Origin: Daucus carota subsp. sativus
Lineage: Eukaryota; Streptophyta; Magnoliopsida; Apiales; Apiaceae
Direction of reading: 5' to 3'
NCBI RefSeq assembly: GCF_001625215.2
Contig: NC_030384.2
Coordinates: forward strand, 28,508,527-28,572,526
Length of the DNA stretch: 64,000 bases
The position numbers and the translations under genes are program-made. Of this stretch, positions 38,847-50,677 are shown one piece after another. The notes under the pieces were generated by a model that was given only the letters and a program-made list of their open reading frames with translations, was not told where the DNA came from and ran no database searches. The first letter of the stretch is position 1. Each line of letters begins with the position of its first letter.

Positions 38847-39243
38847 ATTATTATTAGCTTATAATTTATACGATTTACGGATGTATTTGAATAGTAATTA
38901 ATAATTTTCTTGTACGTATTTAAATTAATAATTTTTTAAATATTTTCTTGATGGAATTCCAATCTTATAGATTTAGTTGAAAATATTTTCTTCAACTTAA
39001 TTTAAACGATCCAATGCTTATAATGTACCGTGCCGAACTACAAACTAACGACCACCTTTTTGCATGTACAGTTTTATTAATGCTAGTTATAACTCGTGTC
39101 AGGCGCAGTTATTTATTTGAAAAAAAATATATTTATATTAAAAATCATTGAACAAATACTGATAAAAAAATATTTGTACTATATCTAAATAATAGAATAT
39201 CTTATTCTTTTATTTAGTTTATGAGTTATCTTACTAATATTAT

Positions 39244-39477
39244 TAGGGTGTCAATTTCGGGTAACGGGTCGTGTTCGTGTCAGCAGGTCGATTTCGGGTC
39301 AAGCTAAAATCACTTAAAATTGAATAAAACTTTTGATTGAAGTTATTAGATTTTAATTTCGGGTCATTTTGAGTCCATTTCGGATCAATCGGGTGATTTT
39401 CGGGTCACTTTCGGGTTTCTGTCTCAATAAATCGGGTTTCGGGTTGGGTCGAGTTCGTGTCGGGTTTGCAACCCCTA
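39244..39477. mobile_element. Short hAT-type element, 234 bp, in unit A
   Basis: Left terminus TAGGGTGTCAATTTCGGG; right terminus inverted TAGGGGTTGCAAACCCGAC. Flanks are AATATTAT (39236-39243) and GATATTAT (39478-39485), a 7-of-8 match. Unit B near 45230 reads straight through AATATTATAG, confirming the insertion. CGGGTC-rich subterminal motifs resemble the larger hAT element at 18322. Confidence 0.8.
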
Positions 39478-39714
39478 GATATTATACACTGTCAAAATCA
39501 AGATTTTCATTTGAGTGAAAAGAATAGTGATGATTTAATGATTATATTTCAATCAGTACAAAAAAATAGGTAGTATAAATAATTATAAAATTTATAATAA
39601 GAATCATATTTTATTAACTAAATCTTCTTCTATATGATTTAGAACATAAAATGAATGAATGTTGTATTTTAATTACAGAATCTATGTATATATGCTTTTT
39701 ACATTACCTTCTTA

Positions 39715-40131
39715 GAGTTAAGTTCTATGGAGTACATAAAAACATTGGAGTATTGGAGTACAAATCATAATTTTTTAGTTTGATCCTATATAATATCTTT
39801 GATTATCCAAATTTTGATATAATCTATCATTTATAAGTTGTCTTGCACATAATTGTCAATTAATCATTAATATCTTTCAACTTTAACAAGTATTAAGATT
39901 ATTGTTCTGCTTATTAGTTATATTGCAGAACATAGAGTCCTATGATTTATAAAAGTAATTATTCTACCATTTGATCACGATGTTTATGTTGCAGAACATA
40001 ATGTGCAGGTTGTCAAATATTTACAAATATTATTGGACAAAAAAAATTGGAATTTAGATGACTAGATTACATTTTATCAAACTTTGTACTCCAATACTCC
40101 AATTTTTTTTGTACTCCATAGAACTTAACTC
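39715..40131. mobile_element. TIR element with GAGTTAAGTTCTATGGAG ends, 417 bp
   Basis: Termini GAGTTAAGTTCTATGGAGTA and its inverse are near perfect. The 10-bp TACCTTCTTA flanks both sides (39705-39714 and 40132-40141). It is missing from the matching place in unit B. The body is similar throughout to the element at 50729-51113. A 9-10 bp duplication fits a Mutator-like origin, but the family assignment is inferred. Confidence 0.8.
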
Positions 40132-40596
40132 TACCTTCTTATATGATTTAAAACACACAAAAAATAGAGGACATATTTTATTTATAAAATCTACTTTTAT
40201 ATAAATTAAAACATTGCAAGAATAAAATATTATACTTAAATAAATCTTAAACGTGAAATTAACTGTTTATGAAACAATTATGTTTAATAGTTCACATTTA
40301 TTCTCTATATACTACTATTATATTATGCAAAACAATCAAATTATCTTTCTATACAAGAATATAATATTTTAAATATCGGTGTGTTCCATTAAATCCTTAA
40401 AAGACTGAATTTTGTGACCACCATTATCTCAGAATGTAGGCTGCATCTCCTCTACTCGTTGTTGCATTGCAGCATTCAGTGCGCCTTTGTTGCTTAAAGA
40501 GTTCTTGTGCACACATTTTACTTCGATTTGGATGTCTGTAAATTGCATTTGCTGTTCACGATGTACTTGTTTGATTGTAACTTTGGTTGTTTGGAG

Positions 40597-40633
40597 GTAC
40601 TTGATGGAACCAAATATGCAGTTTGTCAAATTT
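40597..40633 (+). pseudogene. HCC1 exon 7 remnant in unit B
   Basis: GTACTTGATGGAACCAAATA continues to GTCAAATTT, matching the first 37 bases of HCC1 exon 7. The acceptor CAG has become GAG, and the rest of the exon is deleted so that 3' flanking sequence follows. Non-functional. Confidence 0.85.
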
Positions 40634-40748
40634 GCTGTGCAGTTCTTTTTTTTCCTAAAATAATAAGCATTGCTCACATGTTTTGTGACATTGATCATCT
40701 ATTACGTGGACGCTGCGACTGGGATTTTTACCACTGAAACGTTGATAA

Positions 40749-41090
40749 CGGGCATGTTTGGCTACCGCTTCTCCAGCCTCTTTTAGCATTGTAAACTGTC
40801 TCAGGCTTCTTGCACACTGTTTGACAAAAAAGTGAAGTGATTTTTTTGGGTTATAAAGTCAGAAAGTGGAATTAATATGATTTCTTTTGGGTTTTTCATT
40901 TGCTATAAAGTTTTTTTTATTTTTTCTATGTAATAAATTTATTCATTAATGAAGTTTCTTATATTATAATTAATAATTTGATTTTCTTTAATTTATCTCA
41001 ATTAACTTGTAAGTAATATTATTAAAACACATTTGGTAAATTCTACTTCAACATTTTTAAGTAAAAAGTTACTTTATGCAAACATTGGGT
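40749..41090. mobile_element. MITE-like insertion in unit B
   Basis: Unit A reads from GAAACGGTTGATAATG to the GCATTAGGTGCATA region in about 60 bases. Unit B has about 340 extra bases starting GGGCATGTTTGGCTACC and ending GCAAACATTGGG, inverted GGGC/CCCAATGTTTGC-like ends. No coding capacity; boundaries approximate. Confidence 0.6.
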
Positions 41091-42178
41091 GCAAAAAATC
41101 TCTTAACCTTGTCTTCACATATATATAGGAACCATATATATATCCGTAGTTACTTGCAGCTGCAGGAGCACTCTATAGTATTGTTGTTGACACTTCCCGG
41201 GCACTTGATTACCTGATTCTGATCATGCGTCTTCAAATTGATAAAAAAACTGAAAAATCCAGAGGTACCAATCGGATAAAAGAAAGATGTGTCATATTTT
41301 TTTGGAAATATTGATACTGTATCATAGATACATATCAGGATTTTTTTTCATCCAACAAAGTTTATTATCTAACTCAAGGATACACAAAGATATCTACCGA
41401 CGCTTAGAAATAAGACTTTGAATTCTGATAAAAAAATCCATCAAGTCTTTTTTCATGATCCTAAAACTCAAAGGAAGCAAAAAGCAAACATAAGAATGAT
41501 ATAATATAAGTAGAAAATTTGATGTCATATTATACTTGCAACAAATTTTGTATTTAATTCCGTACGTATATTACTAAAAAAATATAAAATATTTATTTAT
41601 TGGTGGTTCGAGAAAATCATCTTAAATAAAAAAGCACTATAATTATTCATAGAACATAGAGCAGCTTAAATTCAAATATCCAAGTGGATCATCCATCTTC
41701 CAATAGTACTACTGATAGTTTTCGGTAAAAGAACATTAAATTTGAGAAGATAATAGTAATAGAGACTAGTCCCCTTTTCATTAAAGAGAAAGTTCATATT
41801 TACAGAGAGATTGCAACTATGTGTTTTCAGAGAGACGGGCAAAACAAGATATTTAAACAATGAAAAAAGATATCTGAACATACGAAACTAGATGAACAAT
41901 GCAAAAATTTCACTGCTACTGTTAAAATATATCTTAAAGTCGAATAGAAATTAGATTAAATATCATCGATTATACAGTTGCAGTTTTCAATTTTTAGAAG
42001 GCGCCATCTGCATCCCTAACAACTAGATATAGGTGGAAAAAAATCATAACACATATTACTTATGTTCACTTGGATGAAATTGAATGGAATGAAATTTGTA
42101 ATATACAAGGGCTCTAGTAATATGAAAAGAGATGCTCAAAAGCATATGTATATCTCAAAAAGTGCGACAAACAAGTAA

Positions 42179-43728
42179 TTAGAATAAACTATAATTATCA
42201 GACCAAAGTTTCCGATCAAAACAATTAGTACCATAAATAATGTTAACAGGGCTTTCCAAGTGTCTGATTTGCGCTCTTGGTGAAGCTCTAGTATACTGCA
42301 ACATTTCCTCTGTGATTTTTAATGCCGAGGCACAATCTTTTATGGAGCAATCACGGTGGATGAATAATGATTTTAGGGACGGAGAGCAGGCTAGTAGAAA
42401 CTTTACTAGCTCCAGCTCAGCAATGACACCTTTGAAGTCACTGAACGAGACAATTTCAAGATGGAGCATTATACATTCTTCAGAATCTTCAATCTGATAC
42501 TCCTCAAGTTCCTCTTCTCTGCCATCCATTGAGTTCTAGTGATAGAGCATATATTCAAGAATTGTCAACAGTAGCTAAATTATAGTGAACAAAATGAGAT
42601 TAAAGAAGATGACTCACTACGATATGTAGTGTGCGCAAGTTGGGAGCACTCCTAATTAAACAAACCAAACAAGAAACCTCGGACAATGCACCAAAGTCAA
42701 TATCAGAGATATTTATAAATTTTAAGTATGGCAGTGGTTTTGAAAGCCTATTTGGAAAACCTCCTGCGGCCAAGCCCTTTGAAAGACATCACAAATGCAA
42801 GCACCAAAATTAGAAGTTGCTCGGTTAAGTAAGATTGCACAGAATAATGTAAAGATAATCTGAATATTACCTTCAAGGAATCATATGCTAAGGAAAACTT
42901 TTCAATTTTATGGAGACTACCGGGAATTTTGACCACATTCAATGTTTGCATCTCCTCAGAGCAATCTTCTAATAACATTAAAGAGTATTCTTCGAGCTTT
43001 TGTAAGCCAGCTAGAGAATATTCGGAAGATATCCCATGGTACACTTGAATCAGACGTTTAAGATTAGGAGCCCAAAAGTTGTTAGGGAAAAGTCCTCAAC
43101 AAAAAATCAAGGTCAACTTCTCAAGCACAGGGCAATAGAAGATGCCTTGTCCAAAATCATAAGTAGCTTCAACTAGCTCAAGATGAGTCAGATTAGCAAA
43201 TCTACCACATGATGGTGTGTAGCGAAACCAAAATCCTAAAAGCCTCAAATGAGACAGGTCTAGAAGAGAGAAATTATGTGCATTAGATTCTTCAAGCTCA
43301 GAAGAGTTATCCATTGCAAGTTGCTTGGTACCATTCTTTGATAATAATGAAATCCACTGATAAATATAATCATGAATTATTCGAGTATTAAAATTATAAC
43401 CTCGAGGTATGGAGAGTGAAAACTTGAGGATTGGACCTTTGTGTAGTAGGAGAATTTTATTTATGACACTAACAAATCTATACGCCTGTAGTTCTGCATC
43501 ATCATTTTGACTATATTTCTCCATCACACGGTCAGTCGATTCCAAATTAAAGATTAGATGTGGGATCGTAGTCCAACGATACCTCCATGCTCTTGACAAG
43601 AAACTGGTTCTCACTGCATCTTGTATTGGCAGAAAACATAGGATGATTTCTAGTACGTTCTGAGGCAACTCACTGATTATATCTCTCTTAACACAACCCA
43701 CCTTTTTCATCCTAGATTGTGCCATCAT
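42179..43728 (-). pseudogene. F-box/LRR/FBD copy 2, one premature stop
   Basis: Same three-exon layout as copy 1: 42871-43728, 42618-42776 and 42179-42535, with all splice sites kept. The F-box is present (DIISELPQNVLEIILCFLPI). At 43096-43098 an in-frame TGA replaces the AGA of copy 1 (IFC-stop-GLFPNN against IICRGLFPNN). The frame is open on both sides of the stop, and the FBD (CIMLHLEIVSFSDFKGV) is intact. A short protein of about 210 residues with F-box and early LRR could still be made. The rest of the gene shows no frameshift, so inactivation looks recent, or the stop may vary between individuals. Confidence 0.88.
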
Positions 43729-45284
43729 CTTCTGCAATTAAAAATTGCCAACCCCTTCACTTAATTAATAATTATATCCCAGTAGCATCATTTTAATTAC
43801 ACTAAATTCATGAACAAGGTTTAAAATCCATAATTCCCTCATCAATTGCAGTAGCTAGATACCAAAACATATTGATAATTGAGCAAAACAGTAATTACCA
43901 TTTACCAAAGAAACAGCCATAATAGAAGTAGAGTAGAACAGATAAATAACAGTGATATGGATCTTAAGCATATAATGCATGACAAATATATATAGTTAGA
44001 AATAATCAAATAAGAGCTTGAAAACTTGAAATACCTGACAAATAATTTGGTGAAAGAGAACGCTTCACATCCGCTTATTTATGTAAACAAGAAAAGATAT
44101 AGCTAAGGTTTTGAAAAATGTAGAGCGAAGATGTTGCGGGATAGTATATATAAAAGGTCAGAGTTGGGAAAACGAAGAGTTGGAACTTAATGGCGAAATA
44201 TAAAGAGTATGAATGTCATTTTCATAATTACTGCATCTATGACTATGACTATAGTACTAACTATGATTTTTTGCACGTAAATTAAGGTGATTAAAGAACT
44301 TAATTCTACTTATTATTTTTAATTTTTTTTTCTGAATTAAAGTTTATAATTTATATTTTTATTCACATATTTTTTTTTAAAAAAATAATGAGCGGAATTA
44401 TATTTTTACTCACCTTACAAGTAAAAAGGGACCGAAGTAGTAATATGGAACACAATTTACTATACATCTTTTGGTTCAAACCCCAATTTTCTTTCCCAAA
44501 CAAATCTATAATGAACTAATTAATATTCCATCAGTTTGTTTTTAGTTGTCCACTATTGACTTTTAACGATCATTGACCATTTTTTGACCAATAATTACTA
44601 TCAACATTTTTATTATTTTAAAAAATTGAAAATTATATTTTAAAATAAATTGTATGTACTTATAAAATATAAATTTAAAATATTTTTTAGATTATATGAA
44701 ACATATAAAGTTGAGTCAAAGTTTGGTCAATTTGACTGTTGAAATTCAAAACCAGGCCACTAACAAGGGATAAAGAAAGTAATAAACAAATATAAGGTTA
44801 ATATTTAATTATTATTCAGTTACATATTTTTAGCCATTCTTAAATTATTATTATTGGCCTATAGTTCATGCCATTCACGTGATATATTTGAATAATTAAT
44901 AATTTTTATTTACATGTTTAAATTAAACCGGATTCGAATCTTATAAATTTAGTAGAAAATCCAATCTAATGATTTTCATTAATTTAATTTAAGTTATCCT
45001 CACGCTTATAATGTACTGTACCGGACTACGAACAAAATTTTTGTATGTTTAATTTTATTAATGCTAGTTTATAACTCATGTCATGCATTGTTATTTATTT
45101 AATATTATATATATTTATATTAATAATCATTTCACGGATAATGTTAAAAAAATATTTGTATTATATATAAATAATGTAATATATTAGTCTTTTACTTAGT
45201 TTATGAGTAATTTTATTAATATTATAGTACGGTATCAAAGTCAAGATTTTCATTGGAGTGAAAAAAATAGTGATGATTTAGCAA

Positions 45285-45286
<2 letters not shown>

Positions 45287-45352
<66 letters not shown>
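45287..45352. repeat. (TA)n microsatellite in unit B
   Basis: About 32 TA units. The matching place in unit A (about 39545) has only a short TTATATTT, so the array expanded after duplication. Confidence 0.95.
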
Positions 45353-45354
<2 letters not shown>

Positions 45355-45469
45355 AAACAAAAAAAATAGGAAGTATAATAATCATTATATAATTGTTAGT
45401 GAGAATCATACTTTATTTACTAAATCTTCTTCTATATTATTTGTTTTTCTACCGCAAGAGGGGCTTGAA

Positions 45470-45675
45470 TTCTAATCTCGTGTCAGAACTTACGGACCAA
45501 GGGACAATCTTAGGTAGACAGTTTCTATGAGCGTAGGCCTCCCAAAAAAGAACAGAGGCGTGCAAAGGTTTACTCGGGCCGAACGGAGATTCGCCCTCGA
45601 GTGCAAAGGCAGAAGGGAGCTTGACTACAAGACTCACCCGTCAAGCAAAAACGAAAGTCGGTCTTAGTGATTCAT
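45470..45675 (+). pseudogene. Nuclear copy of plastid 23S rRNA (partial)
   Basis: Contains TTACGGACCAAGGGACAATC, GTAGACAGTTTCTATG, GCGTAGGCCTCCC, AGGCGTGCAAAGGTTT and GGCAGAAGGGAGCTTGACTA, successive landmarks of the 3' third of plastid 23S rRNA. Changes are mostly C-to-T and G-to-A, for example CACCCGTCAAGCAAAAACG, as expected for methylated organelle DNA ageing in the nucleus. About 200 bases only; not a functional rRNA. Confidence 0.85.
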
Positions 45676-45907
45676 CGATCAAAATATAGATGCTAAACCA
45701 AAACTGCGCAAAGAATCAACCAGATTGTCATAGTGGATAAATCAGGAATACATAAACAAAAACAACAATCGGACCAGAAAACGCGATTGCATTATAAGGT
45801 CGCAATTGAACCGATCAAGCAATTAAGTTCGAATTGACATAACATGAAGCTATTAGTCCGAAAGCACCATGAAGGGCAACAAAAGTCCACACACCACCTA
45901 ATTGACA
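45676..45907 (-). pseudogene. psbD: Nuclear copy of plastid psbD (partial)
   Basis: The minus strand reads QLGGVWTFVALHGAFGLI, then after small indels LRPYNAIAFSGPI, VFLIYPL and QSG. This is the C-terminal half of photosystem II D2. Several frameshifts and stops are present. It abuts the 23S piece although those genes are far apart in plastomes, so the insertion is a mosaic. Sequence from 45908 to about 46150 is unassigned and may include another organelle piece. Confidence 0.82.
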
Positions 45908-46452
45908 CTTTTCTTTCCCAACCAGAAAGCTAGTGATACTTTTCGACCTGCTTTCTTTTGTGCAAAGCTCAATTTTGAAATACAACTTTCTTAGTAAGTT
46001 TCATTGTAAACATTGTCAAAAACCTCAACTAGGCTTTTTTCTTTGTATAAAACTTTCCGAAACCTAGCAAACCATATCACAAAAGGGTAGTATTCTCTTT
46101 TTGTATTTACTTTCACTATTCAATCAATAGAAACTTCTCAATGAATGAATGTCCTATTCTGACTACAATATCTATTTATATATGATTTTTTATATAACTC
46201 GTTATATATGATTTATAACACACAAAAAAATAGAGGACATATTCTATTTTCAAAATCTACTTCTATTTAAATTAAAACATTGCAAGAATAAATTATATAC
46301 AATATATAAATATTATACTTAAATAAATTTTATTCACGTGAAATTAACTTTTTATCAAACAATAAGAGTTGATAATTCGTATTTATTATACCATATTATA
46401 CCATCCAAATTATCTTCCTTAAGGTTATTACAATATATAATAATATAATAGT

Positions 46453-46690
46453 TGTAATATCCCGACTTCATTTTATTTGAATAATACATAATCTATGTGT
46501 ATTTGGATGAGTATTATTACATTTTTCCTTCTCTAAAATTTATTATTGTGAAATGTCGGTTTGCCTTGATATCAAGACTCCCATAAATAAAATTTTTGAC
46601 TAAGCGGAAGAGATCCGATGGTTTTTATATACTTTCGGTCCCCAAATGAAATAGGAATAATAATAATAATAATAATAATAATAGAAATAG

Positions 46691-46758
<68 letters not shown>

Positions 46759-48294
46759 AGGCAATAAAATTTTTTTGATTAAGGGATGAGTCTCAATTTT
46801 CATTAAGCCCCCAGATAAATTTTTGAACTATATCCGGCTCAATAAGCCAAATATTAATCGGACTAAGCTAAATAGTCAAGCTCAATTTTTAGTTAATAGG
46901 CATCCTTTTACCTCAATATATAGCTGAGGTAGGAATCTTGTGCTCAAATCTTTTCGATGAGGAACAAGTTTACCTTGTTATGAAATCAAATTGTGCATAA
47001 GTCTTGAATTTCATATAGAAACTAAGATAGACACTCTTATAAATTCTCGATGTGTGGAACTTAGTGAAGTCCATAAAATTTTGAGATTCATCTTTTGTTT
47101 TTGTGGCTTACTTGATTTTCAAAAAAAAAAGAGTCTATTTTCTCTTAATAAAAACTTTAAAAACTTGAATTTAATTGGCTATATTGAAGTCTATTTTCTC
47201 TTAATAAAACCTTTAAAAATTTGAAAAAAAAGTCTTATATTCTTGTGAATATGAGCAATGACCTAGTTTCTAATTAATAAAATATAAGGTGCAAGCGCCA
47301 CCCTGTCGCTTAAGCGCCGTCCCGTGGCCAACCCAAATGACAAAGTCTACTTTCCTTATATAAACACAACCCGTTCTAACTTACTAAAAATAGGAAGCAC
47401 GACCTGCTAAATTTAGCAAGTTTACTAACTTATCTCTAATTTATGATTTATTTTTTTAGTTTTAGTGCTTTATTTATGTTTTAATTCAATTATTTCAAAT
47501 TAGGTTGTTAGATTATCAAATTAGTAATAATTAGAGGCTTAATATAAGCGTGACTTAATAATAAAATAAATATGCGAATATTTTAGGGAATGAAGTTGTT
47601 GGACTCGAGATTTATATTAGAACATTGAGCACTGTAAGTATATACTATACCCTTCACTGTTGATATTTTATGACGTTTTGGTGAATATATTATGATGAGA
47701 AATTAATGAGTATTCTTATATTGATTCTGTGAATTGTGATTCTTTATTTAGGATGTAAAGATAAACCAATTGTTTAGCTGGCCAGGATCCCCACTAGTAG
47801 AACTTGTGAACTTTTGAATTGAACGTGTTTTAATACACATACTCATTTTAATGTGAGAAAATATTTTAATGACTTTGATGAAATATTGATTTGGTTCATT
47901 AAGTTTTGTAAATAGAACTTCGTTGAACAATACCATATATGCTTACTGAGCTTTATGACCCCATTTTTTTGTATGTACTAACTTTACAGGAAAGAATTTC
48001 GGAGAAGGAGATTCAGGCAGGGGTAAAAATGTGATAGAACTAAAGTACTAGACTTGGTTGGATTTGCAATTAAAAGTTTACTAGAAGTATTATGTAATCG
48101 ACAGAAGTATTTCAAATGTGTATTTCTTATTAGACTTGTGTTCTAAACTTTTAGAAGTTTGATGTAAGGTTAAATACATCTTTAATTATGTTGTAATGTT
48201 AAGTTTGAGATTATGAAAATATATTTTGGTTTGTTTAGTAGAATGGGATCCCCGGGCCGAGTTAGTGATGTCATCCCGGGCTGGGGGCGTCACA
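46453..48294. mobile_element. Solo LTR, 1842 bp
   Basis: Begins TGTAATATCCCGAC and ends GGGGGCGTCACA (TG...CA). A 5-bp ATAGT duplication flanks both sides (46448-46452 and 48295-48299). There is no primer-binding site, gag or pol, so it is a lone LTR left by recombination. The ends resemble the TGTGACGCCCCC type seen in plant LTR elements. It contains an AAT array and a TATATAAA at about 47349. It interrupts the end of unit B. Confidence 0.85.
46653..46754. repeat. (AAT)n microsatellite inside the solo LTR
   Basis: AATAATAAT repeated with one interruption (GAAATAGG near 46684). The long Tyr-rich frame on the minus strand is just this repeat. Confidence 0.95.
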
Positions 48295-49072
48295 ATAGTA
48301 TATATTTTAAAAATCAAATTGAAGAAATACATTAATAATGTGAGACAAAGTACGTAACAAGAGCCTTTTTAACTCTCATGTCTTCTGCTAAAAGACAAAC
48401 ATTAAGTTATTATGTAATTAATATATGATTAATAATATCTTTTCAAATATATTTAGTAGGGTGTAGGCATGAGATATAAACTTAATTCTTATTTTTAAAA
48501 AACTTATCAAACTATTATTACACCGTCGCGAAACACATTTTAATCGACTAGTTTTTAATAAACGAAGAAATTAAAAATATGAAATTTATAATTAGTTAAG
48601 AATAGTAAAAATATTACCAATAAGATATATTAATAAAAAAATATATTTATAGAGATGATAAAAATATATAGTAATTTTAGTATCCATCAACAATATAAAA
48701 AATCTTATGAAAATTAAATATCTAAAAGAAAATATAATCAGTTAATCAATAATACTTAATCAAGTTTTAATACTTAATAAATAATACCAATCATGGAAAC
48801 AGTTGGTAATGGTGCTAAGAGATCCATTATTACCGTTCAGGTGAAGATGATTGTGATATACATTGTATATATAGGTATGTATATATTTATATTTGAGAGA
48901 TATGTTATATACAAAATAGTGATCCGTGATGTACAAAATGGTGATTACTGCAGTTAAAAATAGTGATTAAAAACTAACTGCAGTTAAAAATAGTGATTAA
49001 AAACTAGGTTTTTAGTTTGTAGGCTAATTTAATTTGTTTTGTATTAGAGCAGGACTCTCCCTGTATATATAG

Positions 49073-49460
49073 GATAGTTCTATGGAGACCGCTATTTCAT
49101 GGGAGACCTTGAAGAGCACGTATGTTCTCCAATCAAAACACCACAAAATACTTTCTACATAAATCACTAATTCATTAAAATTGTTGAAGATCATCTGTGT
49201 TTAAAATAAGTAGAATGTCTATGTTCCGCAAGTTGAACAATGTTCTGCAAAGTAAACATATTTCGTAGGATGATACATTTTGTCGTAATCTCCTACATGC
49301 AAAACATATATGATATTCAAGATTTTAAATAATTTAATGATCTTTGTACTACATGATTTGCAAAATTATACATTTTATAATATTTTTATGCAATTTTTTA
49401 CTTGCAGAACATAAGTGATCTCCACGGTCTCCAGAATAGTAGTCTCCATAGAACTTAACT
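49073..49460. mobile_element. TIR element 1 of the TA-flanked cluster
   Basis: Left AGTTCTATGGAGACCGCTAT and right, inverted, AGTTCTATGGAGACTACTAT. TATATATA sequence lies directly on both outer sides. The body has CTGCAAAACAT-like motifs also present in the 39715 family. No coding. Confidence 0.65.
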
Positions 49461-49490
49461 AATATATATATATATATATATATGTATATA

Positions 49491-49918
49491 GAGTCACACT
49501 CTATGGAGAACCACCTTATATAGAGTCTAGTAGAGAACACCTATATATACACATAAAATTTTTGTATCAATCTCATTATTCGTAAAATATATAATTAGTG
49601 AATCAAAAAATAAAGTTTCATCATTTTTTCTCCAAAAAAGACATTGAAAATTAATCATAATATACAAACTGGTTCTATAGTAGAACCATATTCATCCAGA
49701 GTGATTCTACAGTAGAACCAAATTTAAAAATCAATTTTTTTACTTAGATTGTATGTGTTAAATTGTTTATACATGTTATGTATGGTTAGTATTCTACATT
49801 AGAATCAAAATTTATGCATAAGTATGTCTAATTTTAAAATTATTAATGAAATTTTAAAGTAGAATCAAATGGTTCTCCACGGGACTCCATATAAGATGGT
49901 TCTCCATAGAACAATTGC
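49491..49918. mobile_element. TIR element 2 of the TA-flanked cluster
   Basis: Left end carries CACACTCTATGGAGAACCACC; right end, inverted, carries GTTCTATGGAGAACCATC. A (TA)n run precedes it and a (TA)41-like run follows. The body contains repeated GATTCTACAGTAGAACC/GGTTCTATAGTAGAACC. No coding. Confidence 0.7.
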
Positions 49919-49919
49919 C

Positions 49920-49926
<7 letters not shown>

Positions 49927-50008
<82 letters not shown>
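49927..50008. repeat. (TA)n microsatellite, about 41 units
   Basis: An uninterrupted TA array that separates TIR elements 2 and 3. Confidence 0.95.
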
Positions 50009-50009
<1 letters not shown>

Positions 50010-50012
<3 letters not shown>

Positions 50013-50677
50013 TTTTACTCCAATAGAAACCTTTTATCCTAGAAACTAAAAACCAAGCTGAAATATCACTAAATCCTAAAGCAAATACCACTAAATTCAT
50101 AAACAACCCCATCTCCACCTCCATCTCCATCTTCACCAACCCCACCTCCACTACCACCACCTCCGTCGTCGCCTCCTTCATAACCACTACCACCTCTATG
50201 CCGCCCGCCCCCTCCATAACCATCACCTCCATCTCCACCTCCATTATTTCTCTAACAACACAACCTTCACACCTCCATCTTCACCAACCCCATCTTAATC
50301 GATGCTTCAACCTCCTTCAACCCCGTTCATGTTTCTTTCTCCACCTCGACTCAACTCCAAACGCGGAGCCGCCACTATTCCGGCAACGCTCCAACCCCCC
50401 ACTTCAAGCTGCCCAAACCTCCGCTACAATCATCCTTTCTCCATCTCCACCTTCACCTCCACCATCTCCACCACTATCACCATCATCTGAATCGAAAACA
50501 TGAACAGATCTGGAGATTTTAAGCTAAAACATATCTGGAGATTAAGTTTTCACTAATTCCTGCAACACAGATCACTAAATTCTTAAGAGAATATCACTAA
50601 ATTGTACTGAGAATATCACTAACTTATATTGGTTTCTAGTTTTTATTTTAAGATTGGTTTCTATTTGATCATGAGCC

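Larger units (their letters stand above)
33145..40382. repeat. Tandem segmental duplication, unit A
   Basis: Collinear with unit B (40383 onwards). The order is: HCC1 intron 6 end, HCC1 exon 7, 3' flank, F-box gene on the minus strand, its upstream region, then the AT-rich tail ending near AATATTTTAAATATC. The unit junction lies at about 40380, where the tail meets CCATTAAATCCTTAAAAGAC, the same text that begins unit A. Unit A carries three insertions missing from B (37879-38846, 39244-39477, 39715-40131). Confidence 0.9.
40383..48320. repeat. Tandem segmental duplication, unit B
   Basis: Second unit, head-to-tail with unit A. It retains homology through the F-box gene and the tail: CACAAAAAATAGAGGACATAT-like text at about 46215 matches about 40155. 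The end is interrupted by the solo LTR at 46453-48294, after which ATATATTTTAAAAATC resumes the unit A tail. Unit-specific insertions are the MITE at 40749, the plastid DNA at 45470-45907 and the solo LTR. Confidence 0.88.

Noticed and set aside
45449..45637. 62-codon minus-strand frame
   Set aside because: Antisense shadow over the plastid 23S rRNA insertion.
46600..46803. Poly-Tyr open frame
   Set aside because: Translation of the AAT microsatellite inside the solo LTR.
49843..50244. A 133-codon minus-strand open frame with Val/Met/Glu and Tyr-Ile repeats
   Set aside because: It is a shadow of the TA array and GGA/GGT repeats; there is no conserved domain and the frame crosses an element boundary.
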